Shown here: positions 17,658 to 27,678 of the stretch, one piece after another
How positions within the stretch are numbered: position 1 is the stretch's first letter
How the letters are laid out: each line of letters starts with the position of its first letter
From: Ignavibacteria bacterium
GTDB taxonomy: Bacteria > Bacteroidota > Ignavibacteria > Tepidaquicellales > Tepidaquicellaceae
NCBI GenBank assembly: GCA_016716125.1
Contig: JADJWZ010000005.1
Location: 224,758 to 288,757, forward strand
Length of the DNA: 64,000 nucleotides
Direction of reading: 5' to 3'
Notes under the pieces: model-generated
Databases searched by the model: none
Seen by the model: the letters and a program-made list of their open reading frames with translations, nothing else
Told to the model about the DNA's origin: nothing
Made by a program: the position numbers and the translations under genes

Positions 17658-20054
17658 ATGAGGAAATATTTATTAGGTATCTTTCTTGTATTGACAGCAC
17701 CTGTGCTGGCTTTGGCAAGTGAGGCGGACCTGGTAATTCCTGAATTGACTGCTGATCAGAATCAGCTGCTCATTTACGGAATTGTCATTTGTCTGCTGGG
17801 TGTTTTGTTCGGGCTGTATCAGTTTCTTGCGGTAAAAAAATTACCTGCGCATCAGTCAATGCTTGACGTAGCACAGATAATTTTTGAAACATGTAAAACG
17901 TATCTGCTGCAGCAGGGTAAATTCCTGTTCATATTGTTTTTATTTATCGGCGCTTGTATTGCTTTTTATTTCGGAGGACTTCAGGGTCAGTCTTTCGGAG
18001 GGGTTGCACTTATCCTGATGTGGACGGTTATCGGAATACTCGGATCATACGGAGTTGCATGGTTCGGTATCAGAATGAATACGCTTGCAAACAGCAGAAT
18101 GGCTTTTGCATCACTTGAAAGGAAGCCGCTTAAACTTCTCACTATCCCGCTTAATGCTGGAATGAGTATAGGAGTATTGCTTATCTGCGTCGAGCTTATA
18201 ATGATGCTTATAATTTTTCTTTATGTCCCGAGAGAATATGCGGGAGCGAGTTTTATAGGATTTGCAATCGGTGAATCTCTCGGCGCATCGGCTTTAAGAA
18301 TCGCCGGAGGTATTTTCACAAAGATCGCTGACATCGGTTCTGATCTGATGAAAGTTGTTTTTAAAATTAAGGAAGATGATCCGAGAAATCCGGGTGTGAT
18401 AGCAGACTGTACCGGGGATAATGCCGGCGATTCAGTAGGACCAACAGCTGACGGATTTGAAACCTACGGTGTAACCGGAGTTGCTCTGATCAGCTTTATT
18501 GTACTTGCTATCGCTGATGTTACGCTGCAGGCGGATCTGCTGGTATGGCTTTTTGTAATGAGAATTCTTATGATCATTACTTCTATCGTTTCATTTTACA
18601 TTAACGGATTTATATCAAAAATAAAATATACCGGAAAAGATGAACTTGATTTCGAAGCGCCGCTTACTGCGCTTGTATGGATCACATCTATCGTATCAAT
18701 GATCGTAACATTTATTGCTTCATATTATCTGATCGGAAATCTTCCCGACAATCTATGGATCACGTTATCGATTATTATCAGCTTCGGTACATTAGGTGCA
18801 GCTCTTATACCTGAGTTTACAAAAATATTTACATCACCTAAGTCAAAGCATGTACAGGAAGTTGTGACAGCTTCAAAAGAAGGCGGCGCATCACTTACCA
18901 TTCTTTCCGGACTTGTCGCCGGTAATTTCTCGGCATTCTGGCAGGGCATGGTTTTCTTCGGACTTATGTTCGGAGCATATATTGTTTCAAATTCCATACC
19001 CGAACTTATTATGGATTACAGAGCCATCTTCGCATTCGGTCTTGTTGCTTTCGGAATGCTCGGCATGGGACCTGTTACAATTGCAGTGGATTCTTACGGA
19101 CCTGTTACGGACAATGCGCAGTCGATCTATGAATTATCTCTGATCGAAGAAAATAAAGAACAGAAAGAAATTGAAATTCAAAGAGACTTCGGATTCAAAC
19201 CTGACTGGGAAAGAGCAAAATTATATCTTGAAGAAAATGACGGAGCGGGAAATACTTTTAAAGCGACAGCTAAGCCGGTGCTTATCGGAACTGCGGTGGT
19301 CGGCGCAACGACAATGATATTTTCTCTTATACTTGTATTAAAAAATGTTCTCGGAGTTGAGCCGGAAACAATTCTCAATCTTCTGAATCCGTATTCAATA
19401 TTAGGATTCCTTTGCGGAGGTGCGGTGATATACTGGTTTACAGGCGCATCAATACAGGCGGTTACAACAGGAGCATACAGCGCTGTTGAATATATTAAGA
19501 AGAATATTAATCTGGATGAAAACGCTTCACTTAGCGCATCCACCGAAAAATCAAAAGAAGTTGTTGCTATCTGTACGAAATACGCGCAGAAGGGAATGTT
19601 CAATATTTTTATAGCTGTCTTTTCCTTTGCTCTTGCATTTGCATTCTTATCAGCGCCATCAGGCGGTAACATTGCGGCTGCTTCATTGTTTGTCAGTTAT
19701 CTTATTTCAATTGCAGTCTTCGGATTATTTCAGGCGCTCTTTATGGCAAATGCAGGCGGAGCATGGGATAATGCAAAAAAAGTTGTAGAAGTGGATCTCA
19801 GAGAAAAAGGTACACCTCTGCATGATGCAACAGTAATTGGCGATACAGTCGGAGATCCTTTCAAGGACACATCTTCTGTTGCTCTTAATCCGATAATTAA
19901 ATTCACTACACTTTTCGGACTTCTTGCAATGGAGATCGCAATTACAGAATCATTCAGAGAAACAGCACCTATCATAGGCTGGGTGTTCTTTGCTGTTTCA
20001 TTGTTCTTTGTCTGGAGATCTTTCTACGCCATGAGAATTGTAAAAGAAGCATAG
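17658..20054 (+). CDS. hppA: Membrane-bound ion-pumping pyrophosphatase (divergent type)
   Basis: 798 aa with a signal-like first helix and about 16 membrane segments. The substrate motif DDPRNPGVIAD is at about 240-250, followed by GDNAGDSVGP, which differs from the common GDNVGDCAGM. A second acidic cluster lies near the C-terminus (DTVGDPFKDTSS). The segment DGAGNTFKATAKP has Lys at about 535, the position where K+-independent enzymes have Lys and K+-dependent ones Ala. So I infer a K+-independent proton pump, possibly of the divergent Na+-regulated group known from Chlorobi. It recycles PPi and energises the membrane. Confidence 0.94.
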   Translation: MRKYLLGIFLVLTAPVLALASEADLVIPELTADQNQLLIYGIVICLLGVLFGLYQFLAVKKLPAHQSMLDVAQIIFETCKTYLLQQGKFLFILFLFIGACIAFYFGGLQGQSFGGVALILMWTVIGILGSYGVAWFGIRMNTLANSRMAFASLERKPLKLLTIPLNAGMSIGVLLICVELIMMLIIFLYVPREYAGASFIGFAIGESLGASALRIAGGIFTKIADIGSDLMKVVFKIKEDDPRNPGVIADCTGDNAGDSVGPTADGFETYGVTGVALISFIVLAIADVTLQADLLVWLFVMRILMIITSIVSFYINGFISKIKYTGKDELDFEAPLTALVWITSIVSMIVTFIASYYLIGNLPDNLWITLSIIISFGTLGAALIPEFTKIFTSPKSKHVQEVVTASKEGGASLTILSGLVAGNFSAFWQGMVFFGLMFGAYIVSNSIPELIMDYRAIFAFGLVAFGMLGMGPVTIAVDSYGPVTDNAQSIYELSLIEENKEQKEIEIQRDFGFKPDWERAKLYLEENDGAGNTFKATAKPVLIGTAVVGATTMIFSLILVLKNVLGVEPETILNLLNPYSILGFLCGGAVIYWFTGASIQAVTTGAYSAVEYIKKNINLDENASLSASTEKSKEVVAICTKYAQKGMFNIFIAVFSFALAFAFLSAPSGGNIAAASLFVSYLISIAVFGLFQALFMANAGGAWDNAKKVVEVDLREKGTPLHDATVIGDTVGDPFKDTSSVALNPIIKFTTLFGLLAMEIAITESFRETAPIIGWVFFAVSLFFVWRSFYAMRIVKEA

Positions 20055-20078
20055 ATCTTATTTTCATATAAAATTTAA

Positions 20079-20107
20079 AAGGCATTCTTTACAGGATGCC
20101 TTTTTTT
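20079..20107 (+). terminator. Intrinsic terminator after hppA
   Basis: AAGGCAT, loop TCTTTACAGG, ATGCCTT, then seven T, about 25 bp past the hppA stop and before rsmG. Confidence 0.9.
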
Positions 20108-20141
20108 ATTTAAATTAATTTCTTATTTAAAATTTGCTGTT

Positions 20142-20792
20142 ATGGAAAAGTTAGCTAAATTTTTATCTGAAGAACTTCATACAGATCCGGATTTGTATAT
20201 GGATAAATTTTATTTGTATCAGGAGAAACTTCTGACGCGGAATAAATCAGTAAATCTGATTTCAAGAAAATCCGAATCAATAGAAGAGCATATTCTCAAC
20301 TCTGTTTTTTTTCTGAAGAAATTTAAGCTGAACAAAAAGTCAAAGATTGCAGACATAGGCACCGGCGGCGGCTTTCCGGGAATTCCTCTGAAAATTTTAT
20401 ATCCGGAAACTTCAGTAACTCTGATTGATTCAGTTTTAAAAAAAATTAAAATGCTTGATGAGATCATAAACGAAATTGAATTTAAAGAGCTTAAAGCTGT
20501 TTGGGCTAGAGCGGAAGAACTTTCACAAAAGCCCGGATACAAAAACAAATTCGATTATGTTATTTCTAAAGCAGTAGCTGATCTCAACAAACTTTTTTTA
20601 TGGGGAAATAAATTTTTAATCAAAAACGGGGTTATGATCTGCATTAAAGGCGGGGACATAAATAGTGAAATAGAGTCATTGAAAAGTTTAAATGAAAAAA
20701 TTAATATTGAAGTAATTAATTTTGAATTTGATCCGGTATACAATATCGAAGATAAAAAAATCGTAATAATAAAAAGTTTATTCAAGAAATGA
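20142..20792 (+). CDS. rsmG: 16S rRNA (guanine527-N7)-methyltransferase
   Basis: 216 aa. The SAM-binding loop IADIGTGGGFPGIPL lies around 69-83, with TLIDSVLKKIKML after it and the RsmG-specific WARAEELS at about 122-130. The end overlaps the next start by four bases (ATGA), so the following outer-membrane gene is translationally coupled even though unrelated in function. Confidence 0.95.
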   Translation: MEKLAKFLSEELHTDPDLYMDKFYLYQEKLLTRNKSVNLISRKSESIEEHILNSVFFLKKFKLNKKSKIADIGTGGGFPGIPLKILYPETSVTLIDSVLKKIKMLDEIINEIEFKELKAVWARAEELSQKPGYKNKFDYVISKAVADLNKLFLWGNKFLIKNGVMICIKGGDINSEIESLKSLNEKINIEVINFEFDPVYNIEDKKIVIIKSLFKK

Positions 20793-21724
20793 AATCATAC
20801 AAAACGCTTTTCATATTTCTAATAATTACATTCCTTTCTTTTAAGTCTGCGGAATCACAGACTTATGAAGTAAGCGGTCTGATCTCAGATTTTAAAACAA
20901 ATAAGACGCTGGAATTTGTTACAGTAAAAATTGCGGATACTACATTCGGAACTACTGCAGACAGGGACGGTAAATATTTTATAAGACTTAAGCCGGGCGC
21001 ATATAATCTGGTATTTTCTTACATTGGTTATTTTTCCGATACAGCTTTCATACTTATTGAAGACAAGGACATATCAAGAAATATATTTCTTAAGCCATCA
21101 GAGATATTAACTGAATCTATTAATGTTTACGGAGAAGATCCTGCTTATGAAATTATAAGAAGAGCAATTAAGTATAAAAAAGAATTCAAAAAAAACCTGA
21201 ATGAGTATGAGTATGACGCATTTTCAAAATTTGTGATCAGGTCAAATCAGAGCAAACTAACAGGTGTTCAAACGGATACAACTAAAGACAGTAACGATAA
21301 GATGGGCATTTACGGAATACTGGAATCCGAGACCAAAGGATATTTTAAAAAGCCCGATCTACAAAAACAAATAGTGATCGCCAAAAAAGAAACCGCCAAC
21401 ATTACAAGAGGTTTTGCATTGCCGCTGATAATAAATTTTTATGATGAAGAAGTTGATTTTAATGAATTCAAAATACCAACACCGCTGTCTGATGATGCAT
21501 TTGACAGTTATGATTACAGACTGACAGGCACTACCTCAATTGATTCAACACAAATATTTGTAATTTCCGTGATCAACAAGTCCGAAAGTAAACCGCAGCT
21601 TAAAGGAACGATCTATATTGCTGACAGTATATATTCTCTGATGCGCGTGGATCTGAATAATAACGACGCAGCAAGACCGCTTGGAATTAAGAATGTAAAC
21701 TTTAAACAGAAGTTCACCGTTTAA
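20789..21724 (+). CDS. N-terminal part of a frameshifted DUF5686 / carboxypeptidase-regulatory-like outer-membrane protein
   Basis: 311 aa in this frame. A signal peptide precedes a CarboxypepD regulatory-like domain (about 25-105; VSGLISDFKTNKTLEFVTV and the DRDGKYFIRLKPGAYNLVFSY strands). The DUF5686 region follows, opening with EDPAYEIIRRAIKYKKEF. The frame hits TAA at 21722-21724, right after KFTV, and the rest of the protein continues one base away in the next entry. Adding one T to the GTTTAAAG at this spot restores a single protein of about 790 aa. It starts inside the rsmG stop (ATGA). Confidence 0.86.
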   Translation: MKSYKTLFIFLIITFLSFKSAESQTYEVSGLISDFKTNKTLEFVTVKIADTTFGTTADRDGKYFIRLKPGAYNLVFSYIGYFSDTAFILIEDKDISRNIFLKPSEILTESINVYGEDPAYEIIRRAIKYKKEFKKNLNEYEYDAFSKFVIRSNQSKLTGVQTDTTKDSNDKMGIYGILESETKGYFKKPDLQKQIVIAKKETANITRGFALPLIINFYDEEVDFNEFKIPTPLSDDAFDSYDYRLTGTTSIDSTQIFVISVINKSESKPQLKGTIYIADSIYSLMRVDLNNNDAARPLGIKNVNFKQKFTV

Positions 21725-21756
21725 AGATATTAAAAAAAGATGATGAAAATTTCTGG

Positions 21757-23169
21757 ATGCCCACAGATGTGCAGATATTTGCCGAAGGTTCATTTCTCGG
21801 AATGATAAAATTCGAAGCGGAGGTTTTTACTATTGTCTCGCATTATGAACTGAATAAAAAAGCTCCTCCCGGAATATTTGATGAATTTGTCATAAAGGTT
21901 TTACCGGACGCAAAAAAAGATTCTTCATACTGGTCAAAGAATCAGCTGATAAAAAACACACGTGAAGAAAACAGCGCTTATAAAAAAATTGAAGTTCAGA
22001 ATGAAAAAGACGCAAGATCATTATCGATAGGAATAACTTCCCTGAATTACGGAAAAAAGTTTTCTTCAAGTCCGCTTTCATATTATATATTTAACAGAGT
22101 GGAAGGCAATGCATTGTCTTTTAATATTAATTACAGGGAAGCTCTGAACAGAAGAAACGGCAAAGCGATCGTTCGTTACGGATTCTCAGATAAAAAGATG
22201 AAATATGAACTCGGATATTCAATGAGGGTTTTTAATGACAGAAGGATGACTTTGTCAGGATCATTATTCAGAACTATAAAACCTATTGCATTTGATGACC
22301 TTACTCCGCTTCAGGAGATATACAATTCATTTAAGGCGTTAATTGACAAACGGGATAATCTGGATTACTATTATTCATCAGGATATGAACTCGGAATAAA
22401 TTACAGATTCATACCGCAGTTGTTCTCGCGTCTGGAATTCAAACAGGCAAAACAAACGACGGCATATAAGAATACAAACTTCAGCTTCAGAAAAAAGGAT
22501 GTGGAGTTCAGCGAAAATCCTGCGATCAATAACGCATTTCAGAGAACACTTGGCATACGGTTCACAATTAACCCGAACAAATTCAGGGCAATAGACTGGG
22601 GTGACGGCGATATATCAAGATTCCGCATAACCAATTTTCCCTTGCTGAGATTAGGGTTTACGTACTCCGGTAAAGACGCATTTAACAGCACATACGAGTA
22701 CAGAAGATTTTACGGAAGTTTCGGCGGTCAGAATTTCATTAATTCATATATGAAAATCCGCTATGAGATCGGCGGCGAGATCATGACCGGACAGGTGCCG
22801 TATCAGTCCCTCGGATATTTTAATTCGCGGTCGGGAACGATCGACTTAGACAATATATTTCTTGCGACGGTGTATAATGAATTCCGAGGTGACCGTATAT
22901 TTTATTTGAATTTTCAAAATAATTTTGGAAAGATGCTTTGGGGAGGAGTTCCTGTCTTGAAAAATTTTAATCTTATTGGATTTTTCAATGCGGGTAGAAA
23001 TCATATAAGTGAAGAAAACTACGAACTTGCAGCATTCAAGGGATTTAAAATATCTGAAGGAATTTATATGGAAGCAGGGTTTGGTATCAGCAGGATACTG
23101 GATATATTCAGAATTGACTTTGCATGGAGATTAAATAATCCCTATAAAGACAATAAAAGATTTTTATGA
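21757..23169 (+). CDS. C-terminal part of the frameshifted DUF5686 outer-membrane protein
   Basis: 470 aa from the first ATG, but the frame is open from 21721 (LKILKKDDENFW), joining the preceding fragment if one base is restored. This half is the DUF5686 barrel: alternating aromatic strands such as YYSSGYELGINYRF and IRYEIGGEIMTGQVPYQ, a conserved FGKMLWGGVPVLKNF loop, and a terminal IDFAWRLN segment. I infer one outer-membrane beta-barrel gene, 20789-23169. Whether the break is real or a sequencing slip in a short T/A run cannot be told from one copy. Confidence 0.86.
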   Translation: MPTDVQIFAEGSFLGMIKFEAEVFTIVSHYELNKKAPPGIFDEFVIKVLPDAKKDSSYWSKNQLIKNTREENSAYKKIEVQNEKDARSLSIGITSLNYGKKFSSSPLSYYIFNRVEGNALSFNINYREALNRRNGKAIVRYGFSDKKMKYELGYSMRVFNDRRMTLSGSLFRTIKPIAFDDLTPLQEIYNSFKALIDKRDNLDYYYSSGYELGINYRFIPQLFSRLEFKQAKQTTAYKNTNFSFRKKDVEFSENPAINNAFQRTLGIRFTINPNKFRAIDWGDGDISRFRITNFPLLRLGFTYSGKDAFNSTYEYRRFYGSFGGQNFINSYMKIRYEIGGEIMTGQVPYQSLGYFNSRSGTIDLDNIFLATVYNEFRGDRIFYLNFQNNFGKMLWGGVPVLKNFNLIGFFNAGRNHISEENYELAAFKGFKISEGIYMEAGFGISRILDIFRIDFAWRLNNPYKDNKRFL

Positions 23170-23315
23170 ACCTTTCTATAGGGACGTTTTAAATATCATC
23201 CCGAGCATCGTATCAACAAAGTAAAAATGGAATTACCCGTTCATTGAAAAAACATTCAATTCAAACTATCCTTTCTTACATTTCAAATAAACAATAAAGT
23301 TAATATTTTCTCGCA

Positions 23316-24785
23316 TTGCTGAAAGATATTAAAAATACTATAAGTCAGTCCGCGGTTTACGGGCTGAGCAGAGTTGCTACCAAGCTGATCTCTTTCATAC
23401 TCATTCCGCTTTACACGGCGAAATTTTCCTCAGATGCAATCGCCAACCTTAATTTACTCGAATCATTCTGGCAGTATCTTTTTACAATATGCATGTTCGC
23501 ATTTGAGACAGCTATCATAAATTTCTGCGCTTCGGAAAAAAATCTTAAAAAAAGAAACAGTATACTTTTTAACTTCTTCTTTCTGACGCTAATAAATGCT
23601 GCGGTATTTTATGCGATCAGTCTTTCATTTTCCGGGAGCATCTCAGAGATGATTTTAAACGAAAGCAATAGTTCGGTAATATCATACTGTTTTCTGATTT
23701 CAATATTTGAATCACTTCTGATAATGCCGATGACGATTGCAAGGCTTAACAATAAACCAATTCTTTACACCATCATAACAGTATCAAACCTTCTTATCAA
23801 TCTCGGTCTGCAACTATATTTTATACTCGGACTAAATGAAGGATTTGAAAGCGTGTTTTTTTCAAAGTGGGTCGCTCCTGCAATTGTATTTATAATATTC
23901 ATCCCGTATCTGATAAAAAATCTCAGCATAGATATAGATTATTCCGAAATAAAAAAAATACTTTCATTTTCATTTCCACTGATGCTTGCAATGCTGCTGT
24001 CAATACTGCTGAATTCCGTTGACAGATTTCTATTGAATGACTTTGTAAGCAAGCAGCAGGTTGCCGTTTATACGACAGGTTACAGTATCGGGAGTTTTAC
24101 GAATGCGTTTATCGTAGCGCCTTTTACGCTTGCTATAAATGTAATATTCTGGAACAAGATCAATGACGATAACTTCAGAAGATTTATGACAAAATCTTCG
24201 ACGTATCTTTTTTTCGGAATGATACTCACTTCTCTTGTGATCACATATTTCATAGATTATGCCGTAAGGATTTTTGTAAGAAATCCGGAACTCTGGTCAT
24301 GCGTTGAGATAATCCCCGTAATACTTTTTTCAAACTGCTTCGTTGCGTTGTTTGTATTCTCCTCACTTGATTTTTATTATAAGAAGAATACTAAATCGAT
24401 ATTACTTATAATGGCAATCTGTCTTTCATTTAATCTGATAATGAATTTCATTTTCATAAAATATTTCGGCATCTATGCTTCTGCGGTTATTACTCTGTTA
24501 TCATACCTTCTTATGACAATACTCGGCGGAGCATTAACAAAAAGTTTTTCATTTACAAAATATGAAACGGGAAAGATAATGCTTCTTTCAGTTATGTTTA
24601 CAGTATTTGCGGCTTATTCTTATTTTATCAGCATTCAAAACATATACATAGATATATCTATTAAACTTGTCTTAATATTATTATTTTTGACACTATTATA
24701 TATTTTCAAATTCCCGGAACCGATAGAAATAGAAAGTATCAAAGGATTTTTTAATAAGTATTTTATAAGAAAGTTTAAACGGTAA
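23316..24785 (+). CDS. Wzx-type flippase (MOP superfamily polysaccharide transporter)
   Basis: 489 aa, almost entirely hydrophobic with about 14 membrane helices. The N-terminus (SQSAVYGLSRVATKLISFILIPLYT) is typical of O-antigen or teichoic-type flippases. The start is TTG at 23316. It should move lipid-linked glycans across the inner membrane. It leads a four-gene run ending at 27431, with gaps of 3, 15 and 9 bp, so one operon is likely. No Wzy polymerase is visible in the run, so polymerisation is elsewhere or absent. Confidence 0.88.
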   Translation: MLKDIKNTISQSAVYGLSRVATKLISFILIPLYTAKFSSDAIANLNLLESFWQYLFTICMFAFETAIINFCASEKNLKKRNSILFNFFFLTLINAAVFYAISLSFSGSISEMILNESNSSVISYCFLISIFESLLIMPMTIARLNNKPILYTIITVSNLLINLGLQLYFILGLNEGFESVFFSKWVAPAIVFIIFIPYLIKNLSIDIDYSEIKKILSFSFPLMLAMLLSILLNSVDRFLLNDFVSKQQVAVYTTGYSIGSFTNAFIVAPFTLAINVIFWNKINDDNFRRFMTKSSTYLFFGMILTSLVITYFIDYAVRIFVRNPELWSCVEIIPVILFSNCFVALFVFSSLDFYYKKNTKSILLIMAICLSFNLIMNFIFIKYFGIYASAVITLLSYLLMTILGGALTKSFSFTKYETGKIMLLSVMFTVFAAYSYFISIQNIYIDISIKLVLILLFLTLLYIFKFPEPIEIESIKGFFNKYFIRKFKR

Positions 24786-24788
24786 ATA

Positions 24789-25541
24789 TTGTCAGACACT
24801 TCACAAAAAATTTCACAAGAAATTTCAAAAGAGGATTTAAAAAGGGAATCGGCAAAATTTACCGATCTTCCTTTCTGGGATACATATTATTATTCATCGG
24901 GATTACTTAAGAAAAGAATGGAAGAAATCATTCCGGCGCATCTTGAAAAAGGAAGGAAGTATAAAGTATTAGATTACGGCTGCGGTGTGAAGCCGTATGA
25001 ATATATCTTCGAAAATTTTACTGATAAATATACCGGAATTGATGTAGGCGAAAATCCTCACGCGGATGTAAAGATCGAGCCGGATGAAAAACTACCGTTT
25101 GGTAACGGAGAATTTGATATAGTCTTATCATCACAGGTGCTGGAGCATGTCGAGAATACATCATTATATCTTAGTGAATGCAACAGGGTTTTGAAACAGG
25201 GCGGACTTCTGTTTCTTTCAACGCATGGTACATGGCAGTTTCACTCTGCGCCGATCGACGTGCAGAGATGGACTTCATACGGACTGAAGAAACTGATACA
25301 GGATCACGGTTTTACTTTGAAGGGATTCACGCCTGCTCTCGGACAGCTGGCGCTGACTTCTCAGCTTCGTCTGACTTTCTATCACTCGTTTGTCTCTGAA
25401 GTCGCAAAACCGCTAAAGTGGTTTTACCACCCGCTCTCCGCTTTCTATCAGTTTAAAATGTTTCTCGAAGACGCCGTCACGCCGCAGAGAGTGAAAGACA
25501 GGGACTCGGCTTATTATCTCGTTACAGCAGTTAAAAAATAA
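24789..25541 (+). CDS. Class I SAM-dependent methyltransferase
   Basis: 250 aa from TTG at 24789. Motif I is VLDYGCGVKPYEYIF (about 60-74), motif II YTGIDVGENPHADVKI, then FDIVLSSQVLEHVENT and the LKQGGLLFLSTHG strand. The fold is that of methyltransferase family 11/type 23. In this cluster the target is most likely a sugar or lipid of the surface glycan, but nothing in the sequence fixes the acceptor. Confidence 0.85.
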   Translation: MSDTSQKISQEISKEDLKRESAKFTDLPFWDTYYYSSGLLKKRMEEIIPAHLEKGRKYKVLDYGCGVKPYEYIFENFTDKYTGIDVGENPHADVKIEPDEKLPFGNGEFDIVLSSQVLEHVENTSLYLSECNRVLKQGGLLFLSTHGTWQFHSAPIDVQRWTSYGLKKLIQDHGFTLKGFTPALGQLALTSQLRLTFYHSFVSEVAKPLKWFYHPLSAFYQFKMFLEDAVTPQRVKDRDSAYYLVTAVKK

Positions 25542-25556
25542 TTTACATAAAATTTA

Positions 25557-26327
25557 ATGATCAAAAGTTTAGCAAAAAGTGTTTTAAAAAGTGATACAGG
25601 TTATAAACTTTTCAAAAAGTTTTACTACCTTTCTGTGGAAATGGATCAGATGTTTCCGGATGTTGAAAAGGAGTTTATCGAACTGAAAGAGAAATGTCAG
25701 AAGTTTACAATGACTACAGTCGAAAGTCTTTATTATACCTACAGATCCGTAAAGCATGTGATAGAAAACAATATCCCCGGCGACTTCATCGAATGCGGAG
25801 TATGGAAAGGCGGTAACACTATGATGGCTGCTCTCACGCTTATGAAGCTTAAAAATACAGACAGGAAAATTTATCTCTACGACACTTTTGAAGGTATGAG
25901 CGCTCCGACTGAAAAAGACATAAGCTATAAGGATGAGGACGCAAAGATCGAATGGTCGCAAAGTCAGAAGGATTCTCATAACGAATGGTGCTACTCTTCA
26001 CTTGACGAAGTGAAACAGAATCTTTACTCGACAGGATATCCGAAAGATAAACTTGTATTTGTAAAAGGTAAGGTTGAAGATTCGATACCCGGGACGCTGC
26101 CGGGAGAGATCGCAATACTCCGGCTTGATACTGACTGGTTTGAATCAACATATCACGAACTTATCCATCTCTATCCGCTGCTCACTAAAAACGGATTTTT
26201 AATAGTCGATGACTACGGCTACTGGAAAGGCGCACGCGAAGCAGTTGATAAATATTTCAAAGATAATAATGTAAAGATCTTCATGAACCGTCTGGACAAT
26301 TCTGCGCGGGCGGGGATAAAAATTTAA
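25557..26327 (+). CDS. TylF/MycF-family O-methyltransferase
   Basis: 256 aa. The TylF/macrocin O-methyltransferase pattern is clear: GDFIECGVWKGGNTMMAAL (SAM site), IYLYDTFEGMSAPTEKD, then LRLDTDWFESTYHELIHLYP, and IVDDYGYWKGAREAVD with the metal-binding acidic pair. Family members methylate sugar hydroxyls in a Mg2+-dependent way. Here that suggests methylation of a surface sugar. It sits 15 bp after the other methyltransferase. Confidence 0.88.
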   Translation: MIKSLAKSVLKSDTGYKLFKKFYYLSVEMDQMFPDVEKEFIELKEKCQKFTMTTVESLYYTYRSVKHVIENNIPGDFIECGVWKGGNTMMAALTLMKLKNTDRKIYLYDTFEGMSAPTEKDISYKDEDAKIEWSQSQKDSHNEWCYSSLDEVKQNLYSTGYPKDKLVFVKGKVEDSIPGTLPGEIAILRLDTDWFESTYHELIHLYPLLTKNGFLIVDDYGYWKGAREAVDKYFKDNNVKIFMNRLDNSARAGIKI

Positions 26328-26336
26328 AACATTGTC

Positions 26337-27431
26337 TTGTCACGAAAGAAATTATTATTTGTTCATCACATTTCTGCAAAGGCAAAGTTTGTCACTAATG
26401 ATATAAAAATATTAAGGAAGAAATTTGAAGTAGAGATCCTTGAATCTAAATTATCAAACAACCTCTCTTTTATATTCTCATTTGTCTCTCAGTTTTTCAG
26501 ATTACTTTTCAGTATTAAAAATTACGATGCGGTTTATATCTGGTTTGCTGATTATCATTCCTTCCTGCCTGTATTTTTTTCAAAGTTTTTCGGAAAAAAA
26601 AGTTACATAGCGGTCGGCGGTTATGACGCTACGTATATTCCGGAAATAAACATGGGACTTTTCACAAAGTCCGGAATAAAGAAAAGATTCAGATGTTTCT
26701 GCGCAACATACTCCCTTAAAAATTGCTCAATGATTATCCCTGTTGACAAAAGTCTGATAGAAAATGAGAACCGCTACATTTATTCCGACCTGCCGGGAAA
26801 GCCGGTTCTGAAAGACGGCATAAGGAATTTCATCAAAGACATTCAGACTCAATTTAAAACTATACGTCTCGGGTATGATGCGGAGATATTTAAATCCGGA
26901 AATACTGTAAAGGAATTAGCTGTCGTAAGCGCCGGTCTGATAGAAAATGATAATGAATACAGAAGAAAAGGATTTGACCTGCTGACAGAAGCTGCAAAGA
27001 AAATGCCGGATGTGAAATTTATTCTGATCGGTCTGAATGAATATTATCTCAGATACATAAAAGGTCTTGAATTAAAAAACACTGAACTTTACGGAAAGGT
27101 AAGCTATGATGAGCTGAAAAAACTATACGGGCGTGCGAAAGTTTATTCGCAGCTTTCTATGTTCGAAGGAATGCCGAGCGCGGTTTGCGAAGCGATGCTT
27201 TGTGGCTGCATTCCCGTTGGCTCGGAAGTGAACGGCATTCCTGATATCATCGGAGACTGCGGGATAATAGTTAAAGAAAGAAATGCAGAAAAAGCGGCTG
27301 AAGCAATACGCGCTGCTCTTGAGTTTGACGAAACAGCGTCAGTAAATTCGAGAAAGAGAATTGTTGAAATGTTTCCGTTAAAGAAAAGAGAAAAAGAGCT
27401 TTTTGAGATTACGGGAAATGATATTCAATGA
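26337..27431 (+). CDS. GT4-family glycosyltransferase
   Basis: 364 aa from TTG at 26337. The C-terminal Rossmann half shows VVSAGLIENDNEYRRKGFDLLTEAA, then a donor-site segment SMFEGMPSAVCEAMLCGCIPVG with the E-x7-E spacing of GT4 retaining enzymes. The N-terminal half (AVYIWFADYHSFLP-like) is poorly conserved, as usual. It closes the glycan cluster; after it comes a 247-bp gap. Confidence 0.87.
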   Translation: MSRKKLLFVHHISAKAKFVTNDIKILRKKFEVEILESKLSNNLSFIFSFVSQFFRLLFSIKNYDAVYIWFADYHSFLPVFFSKFFGKKSYIAVGGYDATYIPEINMGLFTKSGIKKRFRCFCATYSLKNCSMIIPVDKSLIENENRYIYSDLPGKPVLKDGIRNFIKDIQTQFKTIRLGYDAEIFKSGNTVKELAVVSAGLIENDNEYRRKGFDLLTEAAKKMPDVKFILIGLNEYYLRYIKGLELKNTELYGKVSYDELKKLYGRAKVYSQLSMFEGMPSAVCEAMLCGCIPVGSEVNGIPDIIGDCGIIVKERNAEKAAEAIRAALEFDETASVNSRKRIVEMFPLKKREKELFEITGNDIQ

Positions 27432-27678
27432 CTTTATAGAATTTGAAAGAGATTGGTTAATAAAAATTCGTTTGACAATATTTGAAAATTTTTTTATGGC
27501 GAACAGTAGTTGTAAAAAATTACTTCATCCACCTGATCGTCCACCGAATAATTAATTTTAATAATCAATTTAATTATTTATTTTGAATCTAATTGAATCA
27601 CATTCCGGACAAATGATTGAAAGTAAAGCGGCAATTATTAAACTTCTTTTAAATATTAAACAATTAAATATAATAATT

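Noticed and set aside
19178..19672. 164-residue open frame antisense to hppA
   Set aside because: It mirrors the codon pattern of hppA, has no start context, and the hppA frame is strongly conserved.
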